From assembly GCA_964373815.1 (NCBI GenBank), contig CAYJWI010000004.1:1-61233 (forward strand): 61,233 nucleotides of DNA. The letters are read 5' to 3'. The position numbers and the translations under genes are program-made. Below the pieces are notes generated by a model. It worked only from the letters and a program-made list of their open reading frames with translations, was not told the origin of the DNA and searched no databases. This stretch comes from UBA10205 sp964373815 (GTDB taxonomy: Archaea > Iainarchaeota > Iainarchaeia > Iainarchaeales > Iainarchaeaceae). Shown here piece after piece: positions 40,000 through 48,789 of this stretch (positions are counted from its first letter, which is position 1; each line of letters starts with the position of its first letter).

Positions 40000-40601
40000 G
40001 ATTGCTCACCGATGACCAATTTACCCTCGATAACCCTTTTAACCGCTTCCAGGATGCACTGCTGCTCGAGCTTTTGCACCTTATCCTTGAGAGATTCCGG
40101 TGTTTCCCCCTTCTCTATTAGTACTTTCTTCTGCATTATTATTTTGCCCCTGTCCACCTCTTCGCTCACTTCATGCAGGGTGCAGCCGCTCTCCTTCTCG
40201 CCGGCCTTGAGGATTTCCTTGTGCGCGTCCATGTTTATCGCACCGGCAAATTTAGGAAGCAGGCTTGGGTGGATGTTCCACATCCTTGCGCGGAACTCCT
40301 TCACGAGGAACGGGGATATTATTTTCATAAACCCTATGAGAAGCACGAGTTCCGCGTTTTTTTCATGCAGCTTTGCTGCGATGCCCTTTTCCGCCGCCTC
40401 GCGCGAAGTGAAAAGCCTGTAATCAGCAAAATGCGCCGGGATGCCGTGCCTTCTCGCCTTTTCAAGTATTCTTGCATCCTTTTTGTCGGAAACCACTAGC
40501 ACTATCTCGGCATCGAGCTCCTTTGCCGCTATCGCATCTATTAGCGCCTGCATGTCAGTGCCGTTTGTCGAGCCCAGAACCGCAACCCTTAGCTTACGCA
40601 T
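39996..40601 (-). CDS. purN: GAR formyltransferase, folate-dependent
   Basis: Transfers formyl from 10-formyl-THF to GAR. The 201-aa protein has VAVLGSTNGTDMQALID, LIGFMKIISPFL, the catalytic NIHPSLLPKFAG and the Asp region GCTLHEVSEEVDRGKIIMQ. Expected residues Asn, His and Asp are present. It overlaps folD (start) and purH (end), giving the operon glyA-folD-purN-purH. Confidence 0.96.
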   Translation of the reverse strand: MRKLRVAVLGSTNGTDMQALIDAIAAKELDAEIVLVVSDKKDARILEKARRHGIPAHFADYRLFTSREAAEKGIAAKLHEKNAELVLLIGFMKIISPFLVKEFRARMWNIHPSLLPKFAGAINMDAHKEILKAGEKESGCTLHEVSEEVDRGKIIMQKKVLIEKGETPESLKDKVQKLEQQCILEAVKRVIEGKLVIGEQS

Positions 40602-41448
40602 TTTCCTGCTCCCTGCAAGCCTTAAGCGTATTCTCCATCAAACTGGCAATCGTCATGGGCCCGACGCCGCCGGGAACCGGGGTAATCCAGCCGGCTTTTT
40701 TCGAAACGTTCTTGAAATCAACATCGCCCTCTACCTTTCCGTTGCCGTTCCTGCTTATCCCGACATCAATCACTATGGCACCTTTCTTCACCATTCCAGC
40801 CTTCACGAGATTCCTCTTTCCGGTAGCGGAGACAATTATGTCAGCCTTTTTCGTAAAGTCCGCAATCCTAGTGGTTTTGCTATGGCAGACCGTTACAGTG
40901 CACCCGGCATTTAGAAGCATCAACGCAACCGGCTTTCCAACAATGTTGCTCCTCCCTATCACGACAGCATTTTTCCCTTCGAGCCTCTGCTTCGTGCTTT
41001 CAAGCAGCTTCATTATCCCTTTAGGGGTTGCGGGCTGCATCCCGTCCTTGCCTAAAAGGTTCTTGCCGTGGTTGAAGGGGTGGAAGCCGTCCACATCCTT
41101 TGCAATCGCCATTGTTTCGTACACTTTTTTGTGGTTGAGGTGCTCTGGCAGCGGAGCCTGCACGAGCATGCCGTGCACTTTCCTGTCGGAATTGAGCTTT
41201 TCTATTTCGGAAATGAATTCTTCGTAAGGGATTGATGCGGGATATTTCTTCACTTCGGATTCCATTCCTAGCTCGAGGCAGGTTTTGCGCTTTTTCTCGA
41301 CGTAGATGCTCGAGGCGGTGTCATTTCCGGCCTGCAGCACAACGAGTTTTGGGATAATTCCCTTTTGCCGGAGCTCTGAAACCTGAGCCTTCACGCCTTC
41401 AAGTATTTTTTCTGCCATTTTTTTCCCATCTATCAGTTTTGCGGGCAT
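40594..41448 (-). CDS. folD: Methylenetetrahydrofolate dehydrogenase / cyclohydrolase
   Basis: Interconverts 5,10-methylene-THF and 10-formyl-THF. The 284-aa protein has ASSIYVEKKRKTCLE with the catalytic Lys, LVQAPLPEHLN, KDVDGFHPFNHG, the NADP region VVIGRSNIVGKPVALMLL, and GWITPVPGGVGPMTIASLM. ATG 41448 fits the family; the frame is open upstream inside glyA. It starts 4 nt after glyA. Confidence 0.97.
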   Translation of the reverse strand: MPAKLIDGKKMAEKILEGVKAQVSELRQKGIIPKLVVLQAGNDTASSIYVEKKRKTCLELGMESEVKKYPASIPYEEFISEIEKLNSDRKVHGMLVQAPLPEHLNHKKVYETMAIAKDVDGFHPFNHGKNLLGKDGMQPATPKGIMKLLESTKQRLEGKNAVVIGRSNIVGKPVALMLLNAGCTVTVCHSKTTRIADFTKKADIIVSATGKRNLVKAGMVKKGAIVIDVGISRNGNGKVEGDVDFKNVSKKAGWITPVPGGVGPMTIASLMENTLKACREQENA

Positions 41449-41452
41449 TGTA

Positions 41453-42787
41453 TCACTTGTGTAGCGGGAATTTCCTGCACAGCGCGAGCGTTTCCTTGCG
41501 CAGCTTTGCAAGGCCATTGTCGGAGGAGATTTTTTCCTTCGCTTCTTTTATAGCCTTTTCGCGGCTCTCCTTGTCTTCCGGGAAATCATGCGTGCATGCT
41601 AGCTTGATTGCGGCGGCGATTATCCCGCCGATTTTCTTCATTTCCGCATCCTTCATTCCCCTGCTCGTAACTGCCGGTGTACCGAGCCGCAGGCCGCTCG
41701 GGTAGAAGGGCGAGTTGGGCTCTTTTGGAATCGTGTTCTTGTTTGTGGTGATGCCGACCGCGTCCAGCGCTTCCTGCGCGTAGAGCCCTTTTCCCTTTCC
41801 GAACTGGGTTAAGTCTATTAGTATTAGGTGGTTGTCGCTCCCGCCCGTCACGAGCTTCATGCCGTTTGCAATGAGTGACTGCGCAAGCGCGCGCGAATTC
41901 TTCACTATCTGCTGCGCATACTTACTGAACTCCGGCTGCGATGCTTCATGCAGGGCAACTGCGATTGCCGCTGTCTGGTGGTCGTGCGGCCCGCCCTGAA
42001 GGCCGGGAAAAACCGCCTTGTCAATTTTGGATGGGAGCTCCGGGTCCTTTGCAAGCCCTTTTTTTGTAACCATTATTATCGCGCCCCTCGGGCCGCGCAA
42101 AGTCTTGTGCGTAGTGGTTGTTACAATGTGCACGTGCTCAACCGGGCTCGGATGTACCCCTCCCGCCACTAGCCCTGCGATGTGTGAAATGTCCGCTGCA
42201 AGGTAAGCCCCAACTTCATCAGCTATTTTTCCGAACTTGCCGAAATCGAGTTCACGCGGGTATGCTGTCGCACCGCACCAGATGAGTTTTGGCCTGTGCT
42301 CCTGCGCTAGCTTTCTGACATTCTCAAAATCAATGTAACCGTCGGCAGTGACCTCGTACTGCACGCTCCTGTAATATTTCCCCGAAAAATTGACTTTCCA
42401 GCCGTGGGTAAGATGCCCGCCTGCTGTGAGGCTCTGGCCCATCACAACATCGCCCGGTTCGCACACGCCGAAATAGACCGCGTGGTTTGCGGGGCTGCCG
42501 GAGTACGGCTGCACGTTCGCGTGCTCGATGCCGAAGAGCTTTTCCGCCCTCTTGATTGCAAGCAGTTCTGCTTCATCGACGAATTCGTTCCCGCCGTAGT
42601 ACCTCTTCTTCGGGTAGCCTTCGGAATACTTGTCAGTGAAAACCGAGCCAAGCGCCTCGCGCACTGCCCTGCTGGAATGGTTTTCCGAAGGTATCATTTC
42701 GAGGCCGTTCTCCTGCCTCTGCGTTTCCTTTTGCACCAAACCGAAAATCCGCGAATCAGCCTGTTTTAGCGACTTCTTGTTCCTCAA
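41453..42787 (-). CDS. glyA: Serine hydroxymethyltransferase
   Basis: PLP enzyme turning serine and THF into glycine and 5,10-methylene-THF, feeding PurD and FolD. The 444-aa protein has LEMIPSENHSS, YSEGYPKKRYYGGNE, PYSGSPANHAVY, the PLP Lys in VTTTTHKTLRGPRGAI, and PSGLRLGTPAVTSRG. No ATG is available before the conserved region. Among in-frame TTG codons, 42787 has GGTGGG 4 nt upstream and lies about 45 nt from the TATA box (42829-42838), so it is preferred over TTG 42811. It leads glyA-folD-purN-purH. Confidence 0.95.
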   Translation of the reverse strand: MRNKKSLKQADSRIFGLVQKETQRQENGLEMIPSENHSSRAVREALGSVFTDKYSEGYPKKRYYGGNEFVDEAELLAIKRAEKLFGIEHANVQPYSGSPANHAVYFGVCEPGDVVMGQSLTAGGHLTHGWKVNFSGKYYRSVQYEVTADGYIDFENVRKLAQEHRPKLIWCGATAYPRELDFGKFGKIADEVGAYLAADISHIAGLVAGGVHPSPVEHVHIVTTTTHKTLRGPRGAIIMVTKKGLAKDPELPSKIDKAVFPGLQGGPHDHQTAAIAVALHEASQPEFSKYAQQIVKNSRALAQSLIANGMKLVTGGSDNHLILIDLTQFGKGKGLYAQEALDAVGITTNKNTIPKEPNSPFYPSGLRLGTPAVTSRGMKDAEMKKIGGIIAAAIKLACTHDFPEDKESREKAIKEAKEKISSDNGLAKLRKETLALCRKFPLHK

Positions 42788-42828
42788 CAGCCCACCCCCC
42801 GTCAAGAGCAATAGAATTGGGAATTAAT

Positions 42829-42838
42829 CTTTAATAAG
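42829..42838 (-). promoter_or_regulatory. TATA box of the glyA-folD-purN-purH operon
   Basis: CTTATTAAAG on the minus strand; transcription would begin near 42808, leaving about 20 nt of leader with the GGTGGG site. Confidence 0.5.
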
Positions 42839-42885
42839 GGTTTTGGCTCGCGGATTTTTAGCCAGTTGCGCAGGGTCGTGTTCTA

Positions 42886-43047
42886 TCACCTGAGTTTTTC
42901 GTAATCTTTCCGTGAAATTTCTGCCTGTCTGAGTCCATCCGGATGGATATACCTGGCATGGCTGCCTACCTGGTGAACTCTGGAAAACCCTATTCTTTCA
43001 AGCAGTTTGCACATTTCCCTGCCGGAAATCGGTATGAGGCGCGGCAT
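42886..43047 (-). pseudogene. hicA: HicA-like toxin with internal deletion, 53 aa
   Basis: Begins MPRLIPISGREMCKLLERIG, a typical HicA start, followed by HQVGSHARYIHPDG containing the catalytic His region. After HPDG the sequence jumps to LRQAEISRKDYEKLR, which matches the C-terminal helix of HicA (LRQAGLSxEEFxKL). The intervening 17-20 residues (third strand and start of helix 2) are missing, in frame. The mRNA-interferase fold is therefore probably broken. It lies 4 nt after hicB, an antitoxin-first order. It could instead be an unusual short HicA. Confidence 0.7.
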
Positions 43048-43051
43048 TATA

Positions 43052-43279
43052 TCAGACTCTCACTTCGACATTCTGCACGCCAATGAATTTTGAAGTGGTT
43101 GGTTCGAGTTCGTCCGCTTCAAGGCAAACCTGTATGGCCTCTTTTACTCTCTCCATTGCCTGTGCAACGGTTTTTCCCTGTGTGTAACAGCCGCGTATAT
43201 CAGGCACCTTTGCCACAAACCAGCCGTCGGAATCCTGCTCTACCAGGGCGACAAAATTATACTCTTTTGTTTTCCGCAT
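43052..43279 (-). CDS. hicB: HicB-family antitoxin
   Basis: The 75-aa protein has the partial RNase H-like HicB fold: YNFVALVEQDSDGWFVAKVPDIRGCYTQGKT (in two parts) then VAQAMERVKEAIQVCLEADE. It ends after the helix with no DNA-binding tail, as in short HicB. TATA-like ATATTTATAAT (43301-43313) is about 27 nt upstream, fitting a leaderless start. Its partner hicA downstream appears damaged, so it may be a relic. Confidence 0.88.
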   Translation of the reverse strand: MRKTKEYNFVALVEQDSDGWFVAKVPDIRGCYTQGKTVAQAMERVKEAIQVCLEADELEPTTSKFIGVQNVEVRV

Positions 43280-43300
43280 AACTATACTGCCTCTTTAGAA

Positions 43301-43313
43301 GATTATAAATATA
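43301..43313 (-). promoter_or_regulatory. TATA box for hicBA
   Basis: TATATTTATAATC on the minus strand, centred about 27 nt upstream of ATG 43279. Confidence 0.55.
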
Positions 43314-43440
43314 TCTCCGAATGGCAGCGGCACATCAAAGAGTCTGCAGTACTGATTCACTCCGCATATTTTCAGCTGGCGTTAATCCTCATTCTCCGCG
43401 AATTAATCTTTATTAACTCTTTCGCATTTACTTTAAGCCT

Positions 43441-43824
43441 ATGGACATCAGCCGCGAAGAGCTCGAGAAAAGGGCGAAGGAAATCAACGACTCGGTTTTC
43501 GGGCCTGACCGCAAGCAGAAGCGCAAGCTAATGGACGCGCTAAAGGAGCAGGTCAATGCTTCGGCAAAGTTCGCCCTCGGAAAGGCGCTCTCAATCCCAG
43601 GAGTTTCACCGACCGCGCGCGCAGCATTTTTGGCAGTTCTAAAGGAGCAGAAGGATGCGGTAAACATACTAATGCTTCCGCGAGAAAAGCAGGAAAAGGC
43701 GGTTGATATGCTAAAGCCGATTTTCGGCCAGAAAAGCGCCGCTTTCGTGCAGGCTTTCCGCGAGGCGTTTACCCAGATACAGTCAGAGATCCAGCACGAC
43801 AGGAAAAGCCTCGAAGCCGGGTAA
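43441..43824 (+). CDS. Hypothetical helical protein, 127 aa
   Basis: No family is recognised. The whole sequence is predicted helical with abundant Lys, Glu, Ala and Gln (ELEKRAKEINDSVFGPDRKQ, QVNASAKFALGKALSIPG, AFLAVLKEQKDAVNILML, FVQAFREAFTQIQSEI). No transmembrane segment or cysteine. TTTATTAAC about 28 nt upstream of ATG 43441 suggests a leaderless transcript. It stands between hicBA and a convergent orphan. Confidence 0.65.
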   Translation: MDISREELEKRAKEINDSVFGPDRKQKRKLMDALKEQVNASAKFALGKALSIPGVSPTARAAFLAVLKEQKDAVNILMLPREKQEKAVDMLKPIFGQKSAAFVQAFREAFTQIQSEIQHDRKSLEAG

Positions 43825-43922
43825 GTTTTCAATTTTGGAGTTAATCGGCGAAGGTGCCTTTGTGCCCAGGATTAAAACTCCGCAGGAGCATAACGGCACC
43901 ACATTCACAGTAAAACTTTTGT

Positions 43923-44231
43923 TCAGGGTCTTGCTTCCGGCCTTCTCTTTTGCATTATGCTGTTGATTGTAAAACCCGTGGGCTGCCCTTGCGCGTGTTT
44001 CTTTTGCCACGCTGCCCATGCTGCCTTTTCTTCAGCAGTCATTTTGCCAATGGCTTCTTCGGAAAGCTCCTTCTCCCCCCCGGCAAGGCGTTTGGTTTCC
44101 CGCACCAGCCTGAATTGTTCGGGAGTCATGCCATGGGCTCTTAGGACAAGGCCTGCTTCCCTCCTTTCCGCCCTATTTGCTGACTGGGTCTGTTTTCTTT
44201 TTCCGATTCTCCTTGCCTGGCTTCCACCCAT
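43923..44231 (-). CDS. Orphan basic protein, 102 aa, with possible frameshifted tail
   Basis: Starts MGGSQARRIGKRKQTQSANR with a perfect GGAGG 7 nt before ATG 44231, so I prefer this over a GTG at 44252. The middle is helical and charged (MTPEQFRLVRETKRLAGGEKE, MTAEEKAAWAAWQKKHA). It ends MQKRRPEARP. The +1 frame stays open across the stop to 43841 and encodes KFYCECGAVMLLRSFN, which looks like coding sequence; a frameshift near 43930 may have split one gene. Function unknown. Confidence 0.6.
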   Translation of the reverse strand: MGGSQARRIGKRKQTQSANRAERREAGLVLRAHGMTPEQFRLVRETKRLAGGEKELSEEAIGKMTAEEKAAWAAWQKKHAQGQPTGFTINSIMQKRRPEARP

Positions 44232-44362
44232 AGGAAATCCTCCATCGCCCACACTATTTTCATATTCATAACAAGCAAGCCGCTTAATATTTGTTTGCGA
44301 AAAACCGCCGTTTTCCTATCTTCGCTCCGAGAACGGATTCCTTTTGTATTGTTGAAATCGAG

Positions 44363-45622
44363 TTAGCGCAGTATCGTCTGCTCCCTGCTCGCACCGACTG
44401 AAATAAGCTTCACGGGCGCCTTGATTTCCTTCTCTATGAATTCGATGTATTTGCGCGCGTTCGCATGTAGGTCGGAATACTTTTTCTCGGAACCGGAAAT
44501 CTCGAAGCCTTCGAACTCGGCATAATTGGGTTTCGCCTTCTCTATGCCCTTGTTGCTGTAAGGGAAGAACATTATCTCCTTGCCATTCACGGAATAGCTT
44601 TTGGCTGCCTTCACTTTTGCAAGCCCGGAGAGCACGTCGAGCTTTGTGAGGCAGAGTTCCGTGAACCCGTTGAGCCTCATCGAGGTGCGCAGCATAGGCA
44701 AATCAAGCCATCCGACGCGCCTCTTCCTTCCGGTCGTGGTGCCGAACTCATTGCCCTTTTCGGTCAGGTGCTGCCCAACTTTGTCGCTCAGTTCCGTTGG
44801 GAACGGCCCGAACCCGACGCGCGTAGTGTAAGCCTTCACTATCCCTATTATCCTCTCTATTTTATTGAGCGGCATCCCAATCCCTGTTGAAACCCCGCCA
44901 GAAATCGGGTGCGAACTCGTGACAAAAGGATAGGTGCCGAAATCATTGTCCAAAAAAGTCCCCTGCGCGCCCTCGAAGAGCACGCTTTTTTTGCGTTCGA
45001 GCGCTTCGCAGACCTCGAGGCTCACGTCCCGTAGATATTTCTTGAACTCCTCCCCGAGCGAAGAGTACTCCTCGACGACCCCTTTTTCAGTGAAAGGCAC
45101 TTTTATGCCATAAACCTTTTCGAGAATCGCCTTTTTCACTGGGAAAACTTCCGCAACTTTTTCCCGAAGCCTTGATTCTTCCACCAAGTCCTCGAACCTC
45201 ACTCCAACCCTCTCCGCCTTGTCAGCGTACGCTGGCCCTATGCCGCGCTTGGTTGTGCCGATTTTTGTAGTGCCCCTGCTGCCTTCGCGCCCTTCATCGA
45301 GAAGGTTGTGCCATGGCATTATTATGTGCGTGCGCGGGTCAATGCCCAGATCGGACTTTTTTTTGCCGAGCTCCTCTAGCTCAAGCTTTAGGACGCGCGG
45401 GTCGAGCACGACCCCCGCGCCTATAAGAATCCTCTTCCCCTGCACAACCCCGCTCGGGAGCAGGTGGAACTTTAGCGTCTGGCCTTCGACAACCACTGTG
45501 TGCCCGGCGTTGTTTCCGCCCTGGTAGCGCGCCACAATGTCCGCCTTGTCAGAATAAAAGTCGGTGACTTTTCCCTTGCCCTCGTCGCCGAACTGGGCGC
45601 CTATAATGACTGTTCCCGGCAT
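44363..45622 (-). CDS. purA: Adenylosuccinate synthetase
   Basis: GTP-dependent formation of adenylosuccinate from IMP and aspartate, the first step to AMP. The 419-aa protein has VIIGAQFGDEGKGKVTDFYS, QGGNNAGHTVVVEG, FEGAQGTFLDNDFGTYPF, TTTGRKRRVGWLDLPML and LTKLDVL. ATG 45622 fits (MPGTVIIGAQ). It is divergent from purC with about 210 nt between starts; TTTAAA-like and CTTATACT boxes lie upstream. Confidence 0.97.
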   Translation of the reverse strand: MPGTVIIGAQFGDEGKGKVTDFYSDKADIVARYQGGNNAGHTVVVEGQTLKFHLLPSGVVQGKRILIGAGVVLDPRVLKLELEELGKKKSDLGIDPRTHIIMPWHNLLDEGREGSRGTTKIGTTKRGIGPAYADKAERVGVRFEDLVEESRLREKVAEVFPVKKAILEKVYGIKVPFTEKGVVEEYSSLGEEFKKYLRDVSLEVCEALERKKSVLFEGAQGTFLDNDFGTYPFVTSSHPISGGVSTGIGMPLNKIERIIGIVKAYTTRVGFGPFPTELSDKVGQHLTEKGNEFGTTTGRKRRVGWLDLPMLRTSMRLNGFTELCLTKLDVLSGLAKVKAAKSYSVNGKEIMFFPYSNKGIEKAKPNYAEFEGFEISGSEKKYSDLHANARKYIEFIEKEIKAPVKLISVGASREQTILR

Positions 45623-45830
45623 CAAAACCCCTAGTATAAGGAAGATGCAGTTTTTTTAAAGCGATTGATGCGAATGGACGGAAAGCCGGGGATTTCTCTC
45701 GAACGGGCCTTGTGAAATTTTTTGCCGTTGTTTTAAAGCAAGACCGGGAATTGCAGCAAATATTATTTCGTGAAAGCGCTTGTGAATGTTTTTAAATCCA
45801 ACCACTTACCTTTCTATTGGTGAAAACAAA

Positions 45831-46814
45831 ATGGGCTCCGTAAAGAATCTTATTGTCGAAAAAGAACCGACAGAGGATGCCATGGGCGTCGGCACGTTCG
45901 AGTTTACCGACGATTACAGCGTGTTCGATTTCGGCAAGATGCCTGACACAATACCCGGAAAAGGGGAGGCATTGTGCAGGGTGTCGGCCTACAACTTCGC
46001 TGAACTCGAGAAAAAGTTCGAGATAAGGACGCATTTCCGCAAGTTCACGGCCCCGAACAGGATGCAGGTGAGCCTTGTGCGTGTTCTGATGCCGCAAAAC
46101 AAGCAGATTTTCGAGCAAACAAGGAACTACCTAGTGCCACTTGAGATAATTTTCCGCAATTCGCTCCCCGAAGGAAGCTCGGTTTTCAAGAGGCTCGCCG
46201 CGGGAGAGCTTTCAGCAGACGATCTTGGCCTTGCGCAAACCCCGCAGCCGGGCTTCAAGTTCGAGAAGGCATTTTTGGATGTCAGCACAAAGCTCGAGCC
46301 AATCGACCGTTACCTTTCATGGGACGAGGCGCTAGACATTGCCCAGATTTCCGAAGACCAGCTCTACGAGCTGAAGGAAATCGCGCTCAACATAAATGAC
46401 TTCATAACCGAGAAGGCCGCGGGCATCGGGCTCGAGCACTCCGACGGGAAAGTGGAGTTTGCGGTAACCCCGAAAAACGAGCTCATGCTCGTCGATGTCT
46501 GCGGAACCCTCGATGAGGACAGGTTTTTGTGGAACAACATCCACGTAAGCAAGCAGGTCGCGCGCGACTATTACAAAACCACGCCGTGGTATGCAGAGCT
46601 CGAGAGCGCGAAGAAGAGCGGGGTCGAAAAAGCCGACTGGCCAAAGCCCCAGGCACTCCCATCAGAGCTTCGGGACATAATCTCTAACATGTACAAGAGT
46701 GTGTGCGAGGCGTGGGTCGGCGAAAAGGCTTTCAATGCCCCCTCGATAGAGGAAACAATGAACGCCTACAAGGCATTCCTCGAGAAAAGCAAAATCGCAA
46801 CCCCGAATGTTTGA
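45831..46814 (+). CDS. purC: SAICAR synthetase (archaeal-type PurC)
   Basis: Adds aspartate to CAIR. The 327-aa protein has GTFEFTDDYSVFDFGKMPDTIPGKG (in the family, FTD-SVFD), EKKFEIRTHFRKF, VPLEIIFRN-SLPEGSS, and the ATP/aspartate region ELMLVDVCGTLDEDRFLW. The longer archaeal form. ATG 45831 is preceded by GGTGAA (5 nt) and a TTTTTAAAT TATA box at 45788-45797. Divergent from purA. Confidence 0.88.
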   Translation: MGSVKNLIVEKEPTEDAMGVGTFEFTDDYSVFDFGKMPDTIPGKGEALCRVSAYNFAELEKKFEIRTHFRKFTAPNRMQVSLVRVLMPQNKQIFEQTRNYLVPLEIIFRNSLPEGSSVFKRLAAGELSADDLGLAQTPQPGFKFEKAFLDVSTKLEPIDRYLSWDEALDIAQISEDQLYELKEIALNINDFITEKAAGIGLEHSDGKVEFAVTPKNELMLVDVCGTLDEDRFLWNNIHVSKQVARDYYKTTPWYAELESAKKSGVEKADWPKPQALPSELRDIISNMYKSVCEAWVGEKAFNAPSIEETMNAYKAFLEKSKIATPNV

Positions 46815-46870
46815 AGTTCGCCAGGCTGTGAAGGTACTGTATTTTATATGCCCTGATTTCATATTCGTTA

Positions 46871-47344
46871 ATGGAGTTCATTTTTTCGAAGGCCACTGAA
46901 ACTGATGTAGCTGAAATCCGCAGGCTAAGCAATGAACATAAGGAAACCATTAATCGCCTGCCAAAACCGGGTTTTGGTATATACCCGCCTCCCACAGTGG
47001 CTTTGCTCGATGAACGCGTTCACATACTTGTTGCAAAAACGCCTTCAGGGGAAATTGCAGGCTTTGGGTTTTTGATTAGGCTAAGAAAATCAATAGTAAA
47101 GCTTTATGGCATAGGCGTTCTAAAAAAATTCAGGGGCAGGGCAGGAAAACCCCTTATGCATGAGCTTATCCGCTCCGCTTCCAAAGTATTCGGGGCAAAA
47201 ATGGTTTTACTCGAGCCGAGCAGTTTTGCATTGAAGGAAGGCCAAAAAATAGGCAGGATGCTTAAAAAAAGGCAGGCTTGGTTTTCGAAGTTTGGGTTCA
47301 AGCAAACAAAAAACCCCATAATTATGTCCAAGAGATTACGCTAA
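46871..47344 (+). CDS. GNAT-family N-acetyltransferase
   Basis: The 157-aa protein reads as a GNAT fold: ATETDVAEIRRLSNEH, the central strand VHILVAKTPSGEIAGFGFLI, and the acetyl-CoA loop VLKKFRGRAGKPLMHELIRSA, which fits Q/RxxGxG/A loosely. The C-terminus is basic (FSKFGFKQTKNPIIMSKRLR). The substrate cannot be told. A TTTTATAT box is 25 nt upstream (46840-46852), so leaderless. Codon use is A/T-richer than purC or purB beside it, suggesting a later arrival. Confidence 0.75.
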   Translation: MEFIFSKATETDVAEIRRLSNEHKETINRLPKPGFGIYPPPTVALLDERVHILVAKTPSGEIAGFGFLIRLRKSIVKLYGIGVLKKFRGRAGKPLMHELIRSASKVFGAKMVLLEPSSFALKEGQKIGRMLKKRQAWFSKFGFKQTKNPIIMSKRLR

Positions 47345-47412
47345 TTTGCCCGGTTTGTTTCTCCCAGCACCTTTTAAATAAATATTAACCCCAATTCTAT
47401 TGGTGTGCTGAC

Positions 47413-48789
47413 TTGGACCGCTTCTCCCTCTTTTCGCCTATCGATTACCGCTACCTCGACGGAGGGCTGCGCGCGAAGGCCGAGGGGTATTTCTCCGAAA
47501 ACGCGAGGGTGCGCTACCAGGCGCTCGTTGAAGCCGCGCTTGTGAAGGCGCTCTCGAAGCAGGGAATATGCTCCCCCAAAATTGCTGCCGGGGTGCAGAG
47601 AGCCGCGCTCAAGGTGAAGGCGGAGGAAGTTTACAAAGAGGAAGGGCGGATAAAGCACGACGTGCGCGCGCTCGTGAACGTCCTGCGCTCGAAAGTCCCA
47701 AACGAGGCCAAGCCATTCATCCACTTCTGTGCAACATCATATGACATCGTCGACACCGCCTCCGCGCTGCGCTACAAGGAAGCGACCTACGGGCTTGTAA
47801 TTCCCGAGCTCAAAAAGCTCCTTGCGAAGTGGATAAAGATTGCCCTGCGTGAAAAGAAGACCCTGCAGATGGGAAGGACCCACGGCCAGCACGCAGAGCC
47901 CATAACATTCGGCTTTGCGATGTGCTCTTACCTAAACCGCCTAGGCGAGATGATTGGCTCGCTCGAATGGTACGCAGGCCAGCTCGAAGGCAAGTTCTCG
48001 GGCGCTGTGGGCGCGTACAACGCCTCCTCGCTTTTGGTAAAAAGCCCGCTAAAGCTCGAGCACGACATAATGGAAAGCCTCGGGCTCAAGCACTCGATGC
48101 ACTCGACGCAGATAGTAGAGCCTGAATCGCTCATCGATTTGGTGAATTCAATAGTTCTCACTTTCGATGTGCTCGCGAACTTTTCCGACGACATGAGGCA
48201 TTTGCAGCGCACCGAAATAGGCGAAATAGCGGAGGGCTTCGGCTCGAAGCAGGTGGGCTCGAGCACGATGCCGCACAAGCGCAACCCGATAGGCTTTGAG
48301 AACGTCAAAAGCCTCTGGAAGGAGTTCATGCCGCGCATCGTGACCCTGCACCTCGACTCGATTTCCGAGCACCAGCGCGACCTCACAAACAGCGCAAGCT
48401 CGCGCTTCATCCCGGAAATTTTCATAGGCCTTCTTATAGCAACCGAGAGGCTGCAGAAAGTTTCCGAGAGGCTAACAGTGGACCGCGTGGCGATGAAGAG
48501 GAACTTCGAATCTTCGAGGGAGAGCATCGTGGCGGAGCCGCTCTACATACTGCTAGCAAAGCACGGGCATGGGGATGCGCATGAAGCTGTGAGAAAGCTT
48601 ACGCTCAAGTCAGGGCAGGGCGGCAAAAGCGTTCTAGCGCTCGCACTCGGGGATGGGGGAATTGCGCCCTTCATTAAAAAGTTTTCAAAAAAGGAGCTCT
48701 CGCTGCTCGAAAACCCGGAACAGTACATCGGCCTTTCGGTTGAAAAGACGGAGCAGATATGCTCTTTTTGGAAGAAGAGGTTTTCGTAA
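47413..48789 (+). CDS. purB: Adenylosuccinate lyase
   Basis: Cleaves SAICAR and adenylosuccinate, acting in both the IMP and AMP branches. The 458-aa protein has the fumarase-superfamily signatures GRTHGQHAEPITFGF, then GSSTMPHKRNPIGFENV with the catalytic Ser loop, and HDVRALVNVL. Start is TTG 47413 with GGTG 7 nt upstream and an AT-rich TATA region at 47372-47388. The stop overlaps purM (TAATG). Confidence 0.96.
   Translation: MDRFSLFSPIDYRYLDGGLRAKAEGYFSENARVRYQALVEAALVKALSKQGICSPKIAAGVQRAALKVKAEEVYKEEGRIKHDVRALVNVLRSKVPNEAKPFIHFCATSYDIVDTASALRYKEATYGLVIPELKKLLAKWIKIALREKKTLQMGRTHGQHAEPITFGFAMCSYLNRLGEMIGSLEWYAGQLEGKFSGAVGAYNASSLLVKSPLKLEHDIMESLGLKHSMHSTQIVEPESLIDLVNSIVLTFDVLANFSDDMRHLQRTEIGEIAEGFGSKQVGSSTMPHKRNPIGFENVKSLWKEFMPRIVTLHLDSISEHQRDLTNSASSRFIPEIFIGLLIATERLQKVSERLTVDRVAMKRNFESSRESIVAEPLYILLAKHGHGDAHEAVRKLTLKSGQGGKSVLALALGDGGIAPFIKKFSKKELSLLENPEQYIGLSVEKTEQICSFWKKRFS

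Noticed and set aside
43783..44019. 78-aa minus-strand ORF overlapping two genes
   Set aside because: It is a third frame between the 127-aa gene and the 102-aa orphan, without ribosome site; a different frame here is the coding-like one.
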